64,000 nucleotides of DNA from Frisingicoccus sp902471845 (GCF_047030795.1 NZ_JBKYIC010000001.1); one strand, 5' to 3'; positions 8,001-17,867 are shown, counted from the stretch's first letter. The notes: a model not told the origin generated them from the sequence alone. Program-made: numbers and translations.

Positions 8001-11000
8001 TTGGTCACGGCCGGATTCGAATAATCCGTATCCCCGACTTTCTCTCCCTTGACCTTTTTCCCGTCAGAACCTACCACAGGTTTACCATCAGAATCTGTCA
8101 AAGCCTTGTAAAGTGTAAATTCCGCGCCTTCCAGCTTTTCATCGGTGTTTTTATCCACCTTTGTGACAGTGAGGGTTCCCAGTATCCGTTCATTCTCCAG
8201 AGTAATCTTTACTGCCTCTGCCACGGTTCCATCCGTATTTTTCTTGTCCGCAACACTGCTGCCTGCGAATTCGCCCTCCGGAATAATTGTTCCATCCGGA
8301 TTCACTTTGAACGCATAGACCAGCGTTTTCTGCTCGATATAACCAGGATTAGCCAATTCATATAACCGATAGGTATTTCCGTAAGCCATCTTCACTGCCG
8401 GAATATCCGCTCTTCCATCTCCATCCGTGGTCAGCTTATCGATTTTGGTCTCTTGTCCATTCTGGTCTACAATGTACAATTCAAAATCCACATTGGAGAG
8501 AGTCTCTTTATCTGTTGCATCCTTTTTAATGATAGATATAGATATCGGTGCATCCGTAAATGTCAGAGTGCTTCCGCTGGTCGTCAGCATACCATTTTCG
8601 TCAAATTCAAATTCCTTCGTATATGCCGGTACCATCTTACCGTCTTTAGTTGTCGAAGGCAGGCTGAAACCATCCGGCGCCTTAGTCTCCGTAATCCGGT
8701 ATTTGCATGTAACATCCAGACCGTAATCCTGACTCGGGAGCGTAACAGTTCCGTTTTCGTCTGTCGTCAGCTTTTCGCCATCATCTGTGCCGTCAACCGG
8801 TATGCCGTTGATTTCCACATAGCTCCATGTCTTACTTTCACTGTTATAAACTTTCAATGAAAATTCCGCGCCTGCAAGTTTCTCTGGATTTACGGTATTA
8901 TTATCTGTTTTGAGCAGAGTAAGTTCAAACGGCTCATCTATAAATTCAATCGTTGCGCCGTTTGTATTGTCTGTCTGGGCAATGTCTCCCCAATCTCTTT
9001 CGTCGACCGTATTATTTTCGCCATCTATAATCTGATAGATTGCGACATTCCCCGTCTTATCCAGATAGAAGAACACACTATATTTCGAAAGCTTATATCC
9101 GGCCGGCGCCTTTTCCTCTTTCAGCTCATACAGGTATTCCGGCTGCTCGCTTGTATCGGATACCAGAAGCATGCCGTCGGCCAGTTCTGTTTTCCCTGAC
9201 GGGATAGTTCCGATATATCGAGTGTCTTTTATGGTTTCAGAATCGCTGTCTCGGAACATTCCGTCAATACTGAATGTATAGCCGCCCGTGATTTTTTCCA
9301 AAGTTCCGTCACTATTTTTGCCTTTCTTCACCAGGGTCAAGCCGGTCGGTTCATCTTCTACCCTAATTGAGAGCTTGTCATCGCCCGGGGTGATGCTGCC
9401 GCTTGTACTGGATATTGTGCCGTCATTTTCCATTGTAAATGCTGCACTTTCCGGCATTGTATAACCGTTTGGTGTACTCTCGGACTTCAGTTCCCATGTT
9501 CCTGCCGGAAGTCCCGTGACTGTCACCTGCTTATTGGAATCACTGCCCTGACCGGATGACCATGCGGTCTCACCTTTCATAAGCGTATATGTTTCGATTC
9601 CAGATGCATTCCGGCTCCATGTCAGTTTCCATGTGACGCCACCGTCCGTCATTTCAAAACCAAGGGTTACATTATTCAGTTTGACCGGCTGTCCTTCCCC
9701 GTCAAGTATCGTGGATATCTTATCCAATGAAAGCGCCGTTGCCGTATTGATAATCGTTTCACTATAAGTTCCATTATTGGCCGCCGAATAGGAGTCTCCG
9801 TCTAAGTATTCCGGAGGTTTATATCCAGTCTGCTGTTCTTCTGTCACATAATAATGATAAGGCTTTCTGTCCGCATTATATTTCAGAAGATTCTTATAGG
9901 TCACTTTCCAATCATCCGGCTTTAATACAGCCGTACCGCTGTAATTCACTGGCTCCGCATCTGCCACATCCTCCGTATACCGGTACAGATTAAGCTTAAT
10001 TTCTTTCGGACGCATCGTCGTTTGTTCGTTATCTTTCCAGGTCTTTGTCACAGAAAGCTCTGTCGTATCCAAAGTATTTGTGACTTCGGTTTGATACGTC
10101 GTCGTGGCTCCAGCATTTGTCGAATTCGCACTTTCTACCTTATAAGTGCCATTATAAGTATCATCTGTATTAAGTTCTTCCTCCGTCACCGGGTTCAGTT
10201 CTACCGCATAATAGGTATATACACTGCCATCCGGTGCTGCTGCCGGCAGGTTTTCGAGAGTAACGGACTTACTGTCCTCACTGTTCGTTCCGGATATTAC
10301 CAGAACATACGGCGTAGTGCCATCCGGTTTGCATACACGCTCCGTTTCTGTCCTTGCTGCTCCTTCGTCCGTCACCTCGTAACTTCGGTATACATGGAAT
10401 TTCACTGACCAACTGGTCGCAGAATCTCCATCGACATCCCCTCGTGTTCGGTAGGCATTGTCGCTGTCATTGTTCCATTTCTTTGTCACCGTCAAATTCG
10501 TCGTATTCGTTTGGTTCGTAATCCTGGTCTTACCATCCTGGGACGACAAAGAGATACTATAGACTCCGCTCGAAAGCGTTCCTGTGTCGGTCACTATAGT
10601 CACATTCTCAGCATCTTTACCCGTCGTATAGTTGACTTCAACACCGCCGATGGATTTTTCGGCAGCACGATAAGCAAATGCCTGATAATCTCCGGCTGCG
10701 TTCTTATACCCGGCCGGCAGATTTTTATATGTGGCTGACCATGGGCCCTTCTCGAGACGCCGCTCATAGTTCGCGTAACTAAACTTCGAATAATAGTGCG
10801 TAAAATAGTCTTCTGCCCAATACCACGTGGCGCCTCCATCCGGGCTGACCTGAAGCCCCATCACCACTGCCGGTAATACCAAATCCGTATTCAGGTCTCC
10901 CCAGTCCTTTGTCACAGTCAACGAAGTATTACTGGAGTTGGTAAGTTCAGCCATCTTGATCTCATGATATACATCTCCAGTCTTTTCATTCGTTTTCTCG

Positions 11001-11293
11001 GTATTTGTCAGTTGTTCTGCATATCCCTCATTTGCAACAGTATAAGGCGCTATATCGTCTTTTCTTTCAAATATCCCATAATAATATTCGTAACTGCTTG
11101 TATAATAGCCATCCAGGCCTGAGAGTGTGTATGCCCAATTACCATTTTCATCCTCGACAACTTGTACAATCACTTCTCCTGTCACATTTTGAGCATAATT
11201 ATCATTCCCTGTTTCCGCATTTGTCCATTTACCGGTGAGTAATCCCAGTGAGCCATCCGTATTATAGGACGCTGTCAAAGTTGCATATCCCAC
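5027..11293 (-). CDS. Cna-B/SpaA-repeat surface adhesin, C-terminal half with sortase signal (cut off by an in-frame TAG)
   Basis: This 2088-codon frame is the direct in-frame continuation of the gene ending at 11312, separated only by a TAG and six sense codons. It holds more Cna-B repeats (cores VTKDWGDLN, VTKKWNNDS, VTKTWKDNEQ), then about twelve SpaA/prealbumin-like repeats. Each of these ends in a variant of the isopeptide glutamate motif, such as EETKAPDGY, TETKAPDGF, TEKTAPEGY or TEVTTPEGY. The C terminus has a sortase signal (NPKTGD), a hydrophobic helix and a KKKKRSK tail. The only upstream start is a GTG at 11293, and there is no signal peptide, so it is not a functional secreted protein alone. 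It would make sense only if the TAG is read through, reverted or a sequence error. Confidence 0.8.
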   Translation of the reverse strand: MGYATLTASYNTDGSLGLLTGKWTNAETGNDNYAQNVTGEVIVQVVEDENGNWAYTLSGLDGYYTSSYEYYYGIFERKDDIAPYTVANEGYAEQLTNTEKTNEKTGDVYHEIKMAELTNSSNTSLTVTKDWGDLNTDLVLPAVVMGLQVSPDGGATWYWAEDYFTHYYSKFSYANYERRLEKGPWSATYKNLPAGYKNAAGDYQAFAYRAAEKSIGGVEVNYTTGKDAENVTIVTDTGTLSSGVYSISLSSQDGKTRITNQTNTTNLTVTKKWNNDSDNAYRTRGDVDGDSATSWSVKFHVYRSYEVTDEGAARTETERVCKPDGTTPYVLVISGTNSEDSKSVTLENLPAAAPDGSVYTYYAVELNPVTEEELNTDDTYNGTYKVESANSTNAGATTTYQTEVTNTLDTTELSVTKTWKDNEQTTMRPKEIKLNLYRYTEDVADAEPVNYSGTAVLKPDDWKVTYKNLLKYNADRKPYHYYVTEEQQTGYKPPEYLDGDSYSAANNGTYSETIINTATALSLDKISTILDGEGQPVKLNNVTLGFEMTDGGVTWKLTWSRNASGIETYTLMKGETAWSSGQGSDSNKQVTVTGLPAGTWELKSESTPNGYTMPESAAFTMENDGTISSTSGSITPGDDKLSIRVEDEPTGLTLVKKGKNSDGTLEKITGGYTFSIDGMFRDSDSETIKDTRYIGTIPSGKTELADGMLLVSDTSEQPEYLYELKEEKAPAGYKLSKYSVFFYLDKTGNVAIYQIIDGENNTVDERDWGDIAQTDNTNGATIEFIDEPFELTLLKTDNNTVNPEKLAGAEFSLKVYNSESKTWSYVEINGIPVDGTDDGEKLTTDENGTVTLPSQDYGLDVTCKYRITETKAPDGFSLPSTTKDGKMVPAYTKEFEFDENGMLTTSGSTLTFTDAPISISIIKKDATDKETLSNVDFELYIVDQNGQETKIDKLTTDGDGRADIPAVKMAYGNTYRLYELANPGYIEQKTLVYAFKVNPDGTIIPEGEFAGSSVADKKNTDGTVAEAVKITLENERILGTLTVTKVDKNTDEKLEGAEFTLYKALTDSDGKPVVGSDGKKVKGEKVGDTDYSNPAVTNNDGVAVFNDLEWGDYILEETKAPDGYEQRTDTWDITIGRKGTDIVLTVPETIWNTKNRISFQKYADGGEISLSGAEFTLMPYSDKDRFVTNDVSSLDEKYQAVAVTSEDGRPVIRWTSVKDNPLVLEGYLIAGNTYVLTEKTAPEGYELNSRSYIFTVTESGKLAAPETVPEGYTVLPVDNLDASAGMVYNTPIEITVQKQDAVDSSRALSDAEFSMEVYDSMSQQWIYVKDGDQELDGKSGKLATDDNGQIKLTASDGTSLVTSGETYRLTEVTTPEGYITRTPKLSLTFTVKTDGTVELAKDTDSAVSIGNSEDTILVKNTKTKLYIEKLDGETGSILSGAELAIYRASDFDMNEDGVWTAPKSSAEPVMTLTSGENDYAEELSEDETYVLYEAGTPSGYDSFVPVEFTLKTDNEVALEDTSRTDVILSGPDDEGNYRISANDTRIRGHVTLTKTADIDGDGQGDEIVPGVEFALYRAGETRDEDTLIAENLVTDENGTWTSENNEEDMFTDTDGQKKPFATVLPTGEYYFVETKATANTALNGEYHRLIIGDSDTGANGSLQTVTVVNKMFTAGVSLTKLDEVSGDGISGVMFELSYIPEGGTEDDLMKLSGITDAKGNLSFNDLTKGSYRLTEISADGYDISQTHSEKNLPFAAEFVIDDDDDGKMFSINAAAAEDGANPQIQVVQGDLSSGGITNARLLGSVTLYKMDGSHVDTALNDVEFTLYKQDETKGLWDELWTFLTGKTYSAIESFKGEELIEAGKLVIKDLDWGTYKLVETKAKDGYTTTDKNTGEAVETVAFVIDRNSSKVIELNADGNSFYNYQTSLLIKKQSTDGLALEGAEFALKGTYVDESGKTVKGTLKLKTDNHGQIELKGVLISGESYVLTETAAPKGYEKLTDSLQFKVLDDGTISVTENAAGYELTKSDFFDNQIMVINQKKVPVKETVSGNPKTGDKGHIAFAFALMFLSGICLTGITAYGKKKKRSK

Positions 11294-11311
11294 ATATTGA
11301 TATGAACCTTC

Positions 11312-11314
11312 CTA
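11312..11314 (-). other. In-frame amber stop dividing the giant adhesin
   Basis: The minus strand reads GGT TCC TAG GAA GGT TCA TAT in frame. The stop falls inside a Cna-B domain whose sequence continues without a shift on the other side. One base change would restore a single frame of about 4254 codons (17791 to 5027). The TAG sits inside a Shine-Dalgarno-like AGGAAGG. Confidence 0.9.
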
Positions 11315-14300
11315 GGAACCGTCATAAGCCCATCGCAATACATCGAGATAAATTTTTTCCAACCGGGTGCCAAAGATATTATCATAATCCTTCCATACCT
11401 TCGTACCGGACAGTTCGGCCCGCGGGAGCCCTGTATATTCATTCTCTGTGCTGACCGTTGTCACAGGCGTATCATCCTGACTGAAAAATTGGGTAATACT
11501 CTGCAAAATACCGGCAGACGCCGCACCGCTTTCCCCCGTCAGGGTAAATGCTTCCGAACCCCATCCATCCTTTGTGGACATTTCCGGATACCATGTACTC
11601 TTAGTCTGAGAAGGCCATCCGTCTTTATGTTCCTCTACCGGCTTTGCAGCGCCATCCGAATTTAATGTAAATCCATTATTTTTATATCCGTTCAACGGCT
11701 TCTCTACAATAAAGTAAATATACGGTGTTCCATTCGGCGAATAAACAAGCTGATCTCCAAAGTCGACGCTTTTACCCTCAGCCGCCGAAGCTGCGGACAA
11801 AGTTTTTGAATCCACTGCTTCCGGTTCGGAATAAAAACCATTCTGCTGCATTTCCGTAGTCGTGTACTCATAAAACCGATATAAAGTATATTTCGTAGCC
11901 GGATAGGCTTTTATCTCACCAAGTGCACCGGAATCCCATTTCTTACCCAGAGTGATCTGCCGTACATTTGTTTTAATATTGTATGTATTGGTAATTCCGT
12001 AGCCATTGACAGAGCCGTAAAGACTCTCATACGCCTTATCCACATTAGCTGCCATATTTTTAGAAATGGTTTCGACAACGGTATATTTGTACATATTTCC
12101 GGAGGCATCGTATTTTTCCATCGGGCTTCCGTAACTTTCTTCTACCAGTGAATATCCCTGGCCTTCCAAACTGGCCCACGCATCCGCCTTGCCAGAAACA
12201 CTGTCCCCGCCAATGGTATTGTAGCCAGCATGATTCATATAGAAGTTATAATCTATACTATCGCTTTTTACATCTTCAATAATGGACGCAAGCTCAATCT
12301 GATATTGATATATGTTGTTTCCTCCGTCACTGGTTTGTAAAACATATTTTCCGTCGCTTCCCATTACAATCTCATGGAACCAGGATTCCTCATATGTCGT
12401 TGTCGTCTTGCCGCCTGCAAGCAGATATTCCCCTTTTGTATTCATTTTGAGACGGTACAGATTAAATGTTAATATCGGAAGTTCATTGACCGGAAAGCCC
12501 TCCGGCACATTTTCCCATACTTTTCTGCCGTTAATATTGACATTTTTCCTGATCTGATTGACAAATGTATTGCCTGCCTCCAGAACATAAACCGGCTTGC
12601 CATCGGAAGAAGTCGCAGTATTCACAATGCTGCTGTCTGTTTCATAATCTACCACATAGGAATTGGTTCCCGGGTCATATTTTACCTTTGATGTATTATA
12701 TACAGGATTTCCATTGTTATCGACCTCTGTAAATTGCCCTACATTTCCTACTGTGCCGCTGGCGTACTGACTTTCGACATAATCAATGATACCAAAATTA
12801 ACGTTGGTGCTGATATCCGCATAATAAGTAATCCTGGTGCCATTGGCATCATATTTTGGCAGTTCAAAGGAAGCTGTCCAATAATCTTTCGTATTCTCCG
12901 GATCTGAAGTTTCTGTCCACAAATATTCAGTAAACGGATATGGCTCGACTGTATAAACCGGTTTTTTATTTTCATCCAGTTTCAAATTTCCGGCTTCATC
13001 GTATTCATATACTGTGTAATACAATGTCAGATAGATATCCGGACGCTGTCCGGTCGTATATCGATATGCATCCAGCCACAAAAGATGCCATTCATATTCT
13101 TCCGTATCCATCAGCGTATTGTTAATAGTCTGAGATTCTGTTGCCAAATCCCCATTCTCAACTTTGTATATTACATCATCATATGATATATCATATTCAC
13201 AATCAACTGTGATTCCTCCATCGACTGTAATGGATTCCTTCATGTCCTCTTTCACTGAATAATGAAGCAGTCTTCCGTAAACGTCATACATAGGCAGGTT
13301 ATAGTAATATACCTTCTCTGTATTGCTGTTGTCTCCTGTATTTCCAAGGCTTTGTATGGATGATATCTGCTGCTTATTATTATCAATGATTGGTGCATAG
13401 CCATACTTCTCTTTCGCCAGAATTTCACCTACCGCATGCTCGAATTCCTCATTATCTTCCGTATACTGTGAATTGACCGGCCTCTGCGTATAGCCATAAG
13501 AAAGCGTTGTTTCCTTGCCATCGATATCAATATACTTCTCCTGAACAGTGTTTTTATCCTCGTCACAGGAAAGCGTCAAGGCAGCCTTCCATTCCTGCCT
13601 CATTTTTTCCGTGGACATACCGTCATTCCATTTTTTCGTGATTATATAATTCACTACACCTATGCGTCGGTTAATGACTGTATAGTACCCTAAACTGTCC
13701 TCCGTATCCGTACAGTCATAGTTATCCTTGTCCGCAATATTATTATATATCGTCACATAAGAAGTCTTGCCGCTTTTAGTAGTTGGGTACTCCTGAGAAC
13801 TCTTTTCCTCTGTATCTACCGGAGTATCACCGATCATATTTTCTGTGATGTAGAAATCCTTTACAAGATGGGCCTGCTGCCACTCCGTCTCAGATTCATA
13901 CACTTCTGTTGATTTTTCAAGGTTGCCGTTTTTATATGTATATTCCTCAATATTTTCGTAACCCTGTGTATCGGTGAGGAATATCGTCTTCCCATTTCCA
14001 TCCAGATATGAAAAGACTGTCACATCAACATGCTTCCACCAGGAAGTATCTTCGGATACGACAACGAATTCAGGACTTAGAATTCCTTCTTCGTCTTCAA
14101 CGGTACCATACAAAAGTACACTATCACCGTCATAGGTTCCGGCATAAACAGCAAAGGAACAAGCCGCACGGTCCGTAGTCGTGCTGTCATCCAGCCACAC
14201 TTTCCGCACATCAATGGTATTTATCACTCCCGGCCCCTGATGATTATCTATCTGCACAGAATTCATCTCATTAACGCCGTCATTGTCTACATCCAGACCA

Positions 14301-17300
14301 TACTTATAGTATACAGCATACGGGCTCTTCGCTTCACGAACCGTATAAGTATAAAGATTTCCATTTTCATCATATTTTGGAAGGTTCTCAAACAGATGAA
14401 CCCATCCGCTGTCCATGGAATTATAATTTCCGCCATAGGCAAGCGGCGTCGCTGACTCCCCGGAAATCGCAGTTGTATCAGAAAGCGTTTCTTCCCATGT
14501 TTTTACTTGTGTCCCCGCAGAGTCATACTGCTCAATAATGACCTGAATCGGCTGAGCCGTCAACCCTTCTTCCCATGTCTTTTTCACATAATACTCTGTA
14601 TAGCCTTCCAGTGTATTCGTGATTGTTGTTGTATTTCCCTCGGTTTCCGTTTTAGAGACAAAATACTCGTCACTGTGTTCATAACTTTCTTCATCCAATG
14701 TTTTTTGATTCACAGATAACCGGAACGCATCTTCATTTGCCTCGGTCTTAAACCATTCAACGGGTTTTCTGGTTTTTGTTCCATCTGCTTCTTCCGTAAC
14801 TTCATAAATTGAAGCTTCTACCCACCGATATTCCAACTCATGGCCATGGTCGCAGTATTGATTCACTTCCACACTGCCTGTCTGCGTCAGATTATATGCA
14901 TCAAATCCGCTTAAGGTCAGAGTAATCTGCTCTCCGCTTTCATCCTTCACATCATACCAGGTATTGCGGTCTGAAACTATATCTTCACCATATGACATCT
15001 GCTCTCTTTTATGCTTGGCCTGGAGTTTCAAATCCACTTCAATATTCTCCAGCTCATTTTGATAATAAGCAGCCACCCAGGTCTTGGTTGCAAAGACGGT
15101 CGTCATTTCCTCTTTCCGGTTAGCAACTGCACCGCCGTTGTAGATGGAATGATCATCAGAACGTCTTTCCTCTGCCTCATAATCTTCTGGCAACACATCT
15201 TCATCAGAAAAATGTCCGTTTTCGGTCTTACTGCCGTAATACCTGGCATAAATCGAATCCTCTACCGGAGATTCCCGGGAAAAATAAACATAAGAATAAC
15301 CATCCGAATCATAGGCCGGCAGATTTTCGATCAGAAATTCCTCTATTGTATAACCGCGGGTCACCCAATCCTCAATCGCATATGTCTTTTCTGTATCAGC
15401 TAACCTATTGCCATCCGTATCATAACCATAGGAAATCACATTCAGCCTATGACCTTCTGCATCGTAAAACACCTGGGCCGCTGTCACATAATTCCCGCCA
15501 TTTTCAGAACCGTGCCATAACGTCCATGTAGTTGTCGGCCGTTCCTCCCCTATATAATCCTTATTTTCATCCTCTTCATCCTGCCAGATCTTATATGCCT
15601 CGTAGGTGGTAATTCCGGTCTTTGTCAGAATAACCGTACCTTTATTATAGGCTGCGGACACATCCGTCCCGTGCCCCGGAACAGCCGTATTATCAAATTC
15701 TACGGTATACCAGTAATCTGCATTTTCCGATGTGATCTTTTTATCTGCTGTGATAATGGAGTAATTAATCTCCCTCTTATTTCCATCGTAGATTGGAAGG
15801 CCCCGGACAGTAAGCGTATAGTCCCCGTCGCCATCAGGCAGCATACTTATGAACTCATTCTCTTCTTTACTGTGAGTAACGCCAAAATAACTTTCAAAAA
15901 TCTCGGCAAGAGCTTCGCTTGAAAAGGTTTCATCACGACTGCTGTCATATGTCAGAGAGGTGCTGCCATCTCCGCCGGTACATGAAAAAGCAAGTCCCAT
16001 TTCCTTAAAAAACACATCCGTCCACGCCGACGAATCATCGTATCCTGCCCGGACGTCCATATACAGGGTGAAATTTTGCAGCGGATATAACACGCTTCCA
16101 TTCCCTGCTGCATTCGGATAAACAGAATAACCGGTTACCCGATCATCATATTCAAAGGAAGTGGCCGTACATCCTGTCACTTCAATCGACCAGGCGACGC
16201 TTTGAGAAACCGTGCTGACTTCCCCATCATCCCCTGTTGTCGTCGTTGTCACCGTATCCGGCAGATTCCAGGCTTGTAATGTACGATTTAAGTTATTAGC
16301 ACCCTCATCCCAAATCCATAACCAGGTCGTCTGATTGTTCGGGTCACTGGCCTTCACACCAAGAGCCTTAGCATCTTCTTCATCACAACAATAATAGTAA
16401 CCCCCCTGTACCGGATCCCACATCGGTTCTATCGTTCTTGTCACAGCATCTTCGCCGTCTTCGGCTCCGCTGACCGTATAAGTCACTTTCATCGTAAGCT
16501 GGCCATAATGCTGATACACATCGCCTCCTGTAGTATCATACCAGACAACCTGTGTGTTTGGATTGGCCCCATATGATGTAGCCGTTCTCTCTTCGTCCTT
16601 ATCTTCAATATCAACGGACATAATCGCGGCTTTCGGATCACTGAGAGTATAAACAAATTCCACATCTTCCATATCCTGTGCCACAGGCACGGAAGCAGGC
16701 GTTGTTTTAAACCATTCCAGCTCTGCAGGATGAAGGACATAGGAAGCCGCACTGCCGTCCTCATTGGTTGTAAAGAGACCGGTAATGCTGAAATTCCAGA
16801 TATTTTCTTTTTCTTCATCCTTACTATAGGTAACTGTATGACAGACATAATCCCTGTCTTCTTCTATAACTGCAAAGTAATCCTCAAAATACGATTCTAT
16901 TTCAGGATATGAACTGTCTTCCACATCCCAGACCACACGACCGGAAACCGAATATTCCGGAAGATAATTCACAAAACGATTTCTTGTTTCCCTGCCTTCA
17001 CCTTCATAAGCTTCAAGAAGCATCGTATCTCCCGGTGCGGCCATTTTATTTTGCAGTTCTCCGGCGCTCGAATCAAGCAGCGCCGTATCCATTGCTTTAT
17101 ATCCCGGTATGGCAGCCCTGTCTTCTTTTATCGTATAAATAATTTTTGTTTGTTCCTCACTGCCATCCTTTGCGCCTGTATATACCGGCAGATTCGATAT
17201 CACATAATAGTAAGTCTCCAGGCCGTAAGCTCTGTCCGGTTCCGGTTTGCCGTCGCCATCCTGATCCTCATTCAAAAGTGTAATATCAAACCTTGTATCA

Positions 17301-17791
17301 TCCAGGAGCTCCCCATCGGCATAAATTTCAATCAGGCGGCGAATATCCTCCGGCCTGCGTTCCGCAACATTGCCCTCGTCATACCAACTGATGACAAATA
17401 GAGCGTTCATTGTTTCTTCAATAACATTTTCCTGCCCATCGTCATCCGGCGATGTTTCCTCATCTGTTTCAGACAATTTGCTTTCATCTTCCGGTTCTGT
17501 TTCATCCGATGTCTCCGTCGTTCTGCTCTCAGTCGACGTCTCGTCGGGTTCTTCCGGTCTGCCGCTCTCCGCCACTGTCTCGCCGGATCCTTCCGTCGTA
17601 CTGCCCGGTGTCTCCCCTTCTGTCTCATTTGGCAGTTCATCGCCTGACGTTGTTTCAAAATCATCAGAAACAGTCTCCATATCGCTGTCAGTTTCCACGG
17701 CAAAAGCCCCGATATCAACTGATGCTAATACCATGACCATCGCCAACACTAACGCCAATACTCTTATCTTTCTATTTCTTTTCAACATCAT
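11312..17791 (-). CDS. Giant Cna-B-repeat surface adhesin, N-terminal half with signal peptide
   Basis: A 2159-residue product. Residues 1-31 form a signal peptide (positive MMLKRNRKIR, hydrophobic core, AFA cleavage). About 32-128 is a Ser/Thr/Glu/Asp-rich linker. The rest is a long chain of beta-rich modules, with at least eight Cna-B-like units recognised by cores such as YKIWQDEED (about 730), TKTW (900), VKKTWEEG (1070), VRKVWLDD (1195), TKKWNDG (1385), GRKVWEN (1757), GKKWDSG (1950) and GTKVWKD (2132). Such modules form stalks stabilised by Lys-Asn/Asp isopeptide bonds. A GGGAG lies 7 bases upstream of the first of two ATG codons. As read it lacks a wall anchor and would be secreted free. 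Expression is controlled by the riboswitch at 17834-17939. Confidence 0.9.
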   Translation of the reverse strand: MMLKRNRKIRVLALVLAMVMVLASVDIGAFAVETDSDMETVSDDFETTSGDELPNETEGETPGSTTEGSGETVAESGRPEEPDETSTESRTTETSDETEPEDESKLSETDEETSPDDDGQENVIEETMNALFVISWYDEGNVAERRPEDIRRLIEIYADGELLDDTRFDITLLNEDQDGDGKPEPDRAYGLETYYYVISNLPVYTGAKDGSEEQTKIIYTIKEDRAAIPGYKAMDTALLDSSAGELQNKMAAPGDTMLLEAYEGEGRETRNRFVNYLPEYSVSGRVVWDVEDSSYPEIESYFEDYFAVIEEDRDYVCHTVTYSKDEEKENIWNFSITGLFTTNEDGSAASYVLHPAELEWFKTTPASVPVAQDMEDVEFVYTLSDPKAAIMSVDIEDKDEERTATSYGANPNTQVVWYDTTGGDVYQHYGQLTMKVTYTVSGAEDGEDAVTRTIEPMWDPVQGGYYYCCDEEDAKALGVKASDPNNQTTWLWIWDEGANNLNRTLQAWNLPDTVTTTTTGDDGEVSTVSQSVAWSIEVTGCTATSFEYDDRVTGYSVYPNAAGNGSVLYPLQNFTLYMDVRAGYDDSSAWTDVFFKEMGLAFSCTGGDGSTSLTYDSSRDETFSSEALAEIFESYFGVTHSKEENEFISMLPDGDGDYTLTVRGLPIYDGNKREINYSIITADKKITSENADYWYTVEFDNTAVPGHGTDVSAAYNKGTVILTKTGITTYEAYKIWQDEEDENKDYIGEERPTTTWTLWHGSENGGNYVTAAQVFYDAEGHRLNVISYGYDTDGNRLADTEKTYAIEDWVTRGYTIEEFLIENLPAYDSDGYSYVYFSRESPVEDSIYARYYGSKTENGHFSDEDVLPEDYEAEERRSDDHSIYNGGAVANRKEEMTTVFATKTWVAAYYQNELENIEVDLKLQAKHKREQMSYGEDIVSDRNTWYDVKDESGEQITLTLSGFDAYNLTQTGSVEVNQYCDHGHELEYRWVEASIYEVTEEADGTKTRKPVEWFKTEANEDAFRLSVNQKTLDEESYEHSDEYFVSKTETEGNTTTITNTLEGYTEYYVKKTWEEGLTAQPIQVIIEQYDSAGTQVKTWEETLSDTTAISGESATPLAYGGNYNSMDSGWVHLFENLPKYDENGNLYTYTVREAKSPYAVYYKYGLDVDNDGVNEMNSVQIDNHQGPGVINTIDVRKVWLDDSTTTDRAACSFAVYAGTYDGDSVLLYGTVEDEEGILSPEFVVVSEDTSWWKHVDVTVFSYLDGNGKTIFLTDTQGYENIEEYTYKNGNLEKSTEVYESETEWQQAHLVKDFYITENMIGDTPVDTEEKSSQEYPTTKSGKTSYVTIYNNIADKDNYDCTDTEDSLGYYTVINRRIGVVNYIITKKWNDGMSTEKMRQEWKAALTLSCDEDKNTVQEKYIDIDGKETTLSYGYTQRPVNSQYTEDNEEFEHAVGEILAKEKYGYAPIIDNNKQQISSIQSLGNTGDNSNTEKVYYYNLPMYDVYGRLLHYSVKEDMKESITVDGGITVDCEYDISYDDVIYKVENGDLATESQTINNTLMDTEEYEWHLLWLDAYRYTTGQRPDIYLTLYYTVYEYDEAGNLKLDENKKPVYTVEPYPFTEYLWTETSDPENTKDYWTASFELPKYDANGTRITYYADISTNVNFGIIDYVESQYASGTVGNVGQFTEVDNNGNPVYNTSKVKYDPGTNSYVVDYETDSSIVNTATSSDGKPVYVLEAGNTFVNQIRKNVNINGRKVWENVPEGFPVNELPILTFNLYRLKMNTKGEYLLAGGKTTTTYEESWFHEIVMGSDGKYVLQTSDGGNNIYQYQIELASIIEDVKSDSIDYNFYMNHAGYNTIGGDSVSGKADAWASLEGQGYSLVEESYGSPMEKYDASGNMYKYTVVETISKNMAANVDKAYESLYGSVNGYGITNTYNIKTNVRQITLGKKWDSGALGEIKAYPATKYTLYRFYEYTTTEMQQNGFYSEPEAVDSKTLSAASAAEGKSVDFGDQLVYSPNGTPYIYFIVEKPLNGYKNNGFTLNSDGAAKPVEEHKDGWPSQTKSTWYPEMSTKDGWGSEAFTLTGESGAASAGILQSITQFFSQDDTPVTTVSTENEYTGLPRAELSGTKVWKDYDNIFGTRLEKIYLDVLRWAYDGS

Positions 17792-17833
17792 GTTCTCACT
17801 CCCTCATTCTTGCTGAATATTTTAAAAAAAGGC

Positions 17834-17867
17834 AAAAAAAAGCGCAGTACAATACGCTCATACTGCG
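17834..17867 (-). terminator. Riboswitch expression-platform terminator
   Basis: A stem CGCAGTA/TACTGCG (minus strand) is followed by eight T residues, directly after the aptamer 3' strand and before the ribosome binding site of the adhesin gene. Ligand binding is expected to alter its formation. The sign of control cannot be fixed by eye. Confidence 0.85.

Noticed and set aside
11290..11320. Two separate adhesin genes
   Set aside because: The halves are in one frame, share a Cna-B domain across the stop, and the second has no signal peptide or independent promoter. One interrupted gene is the better reading.
5027..17791. CRISPR array or tandem DNA repeat in the adhesin
   Set aside because: The protein repeats are strongly diverged at the DNA level, without fixed-length direct repeats or spacers.
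17370..17816. Ser/Val-rich plus-strand frame opposite the adhesin signal peptide
   Set aside because: It arises from the Thr/Ser/Glu-rich linker read backwards and lacks a start context.
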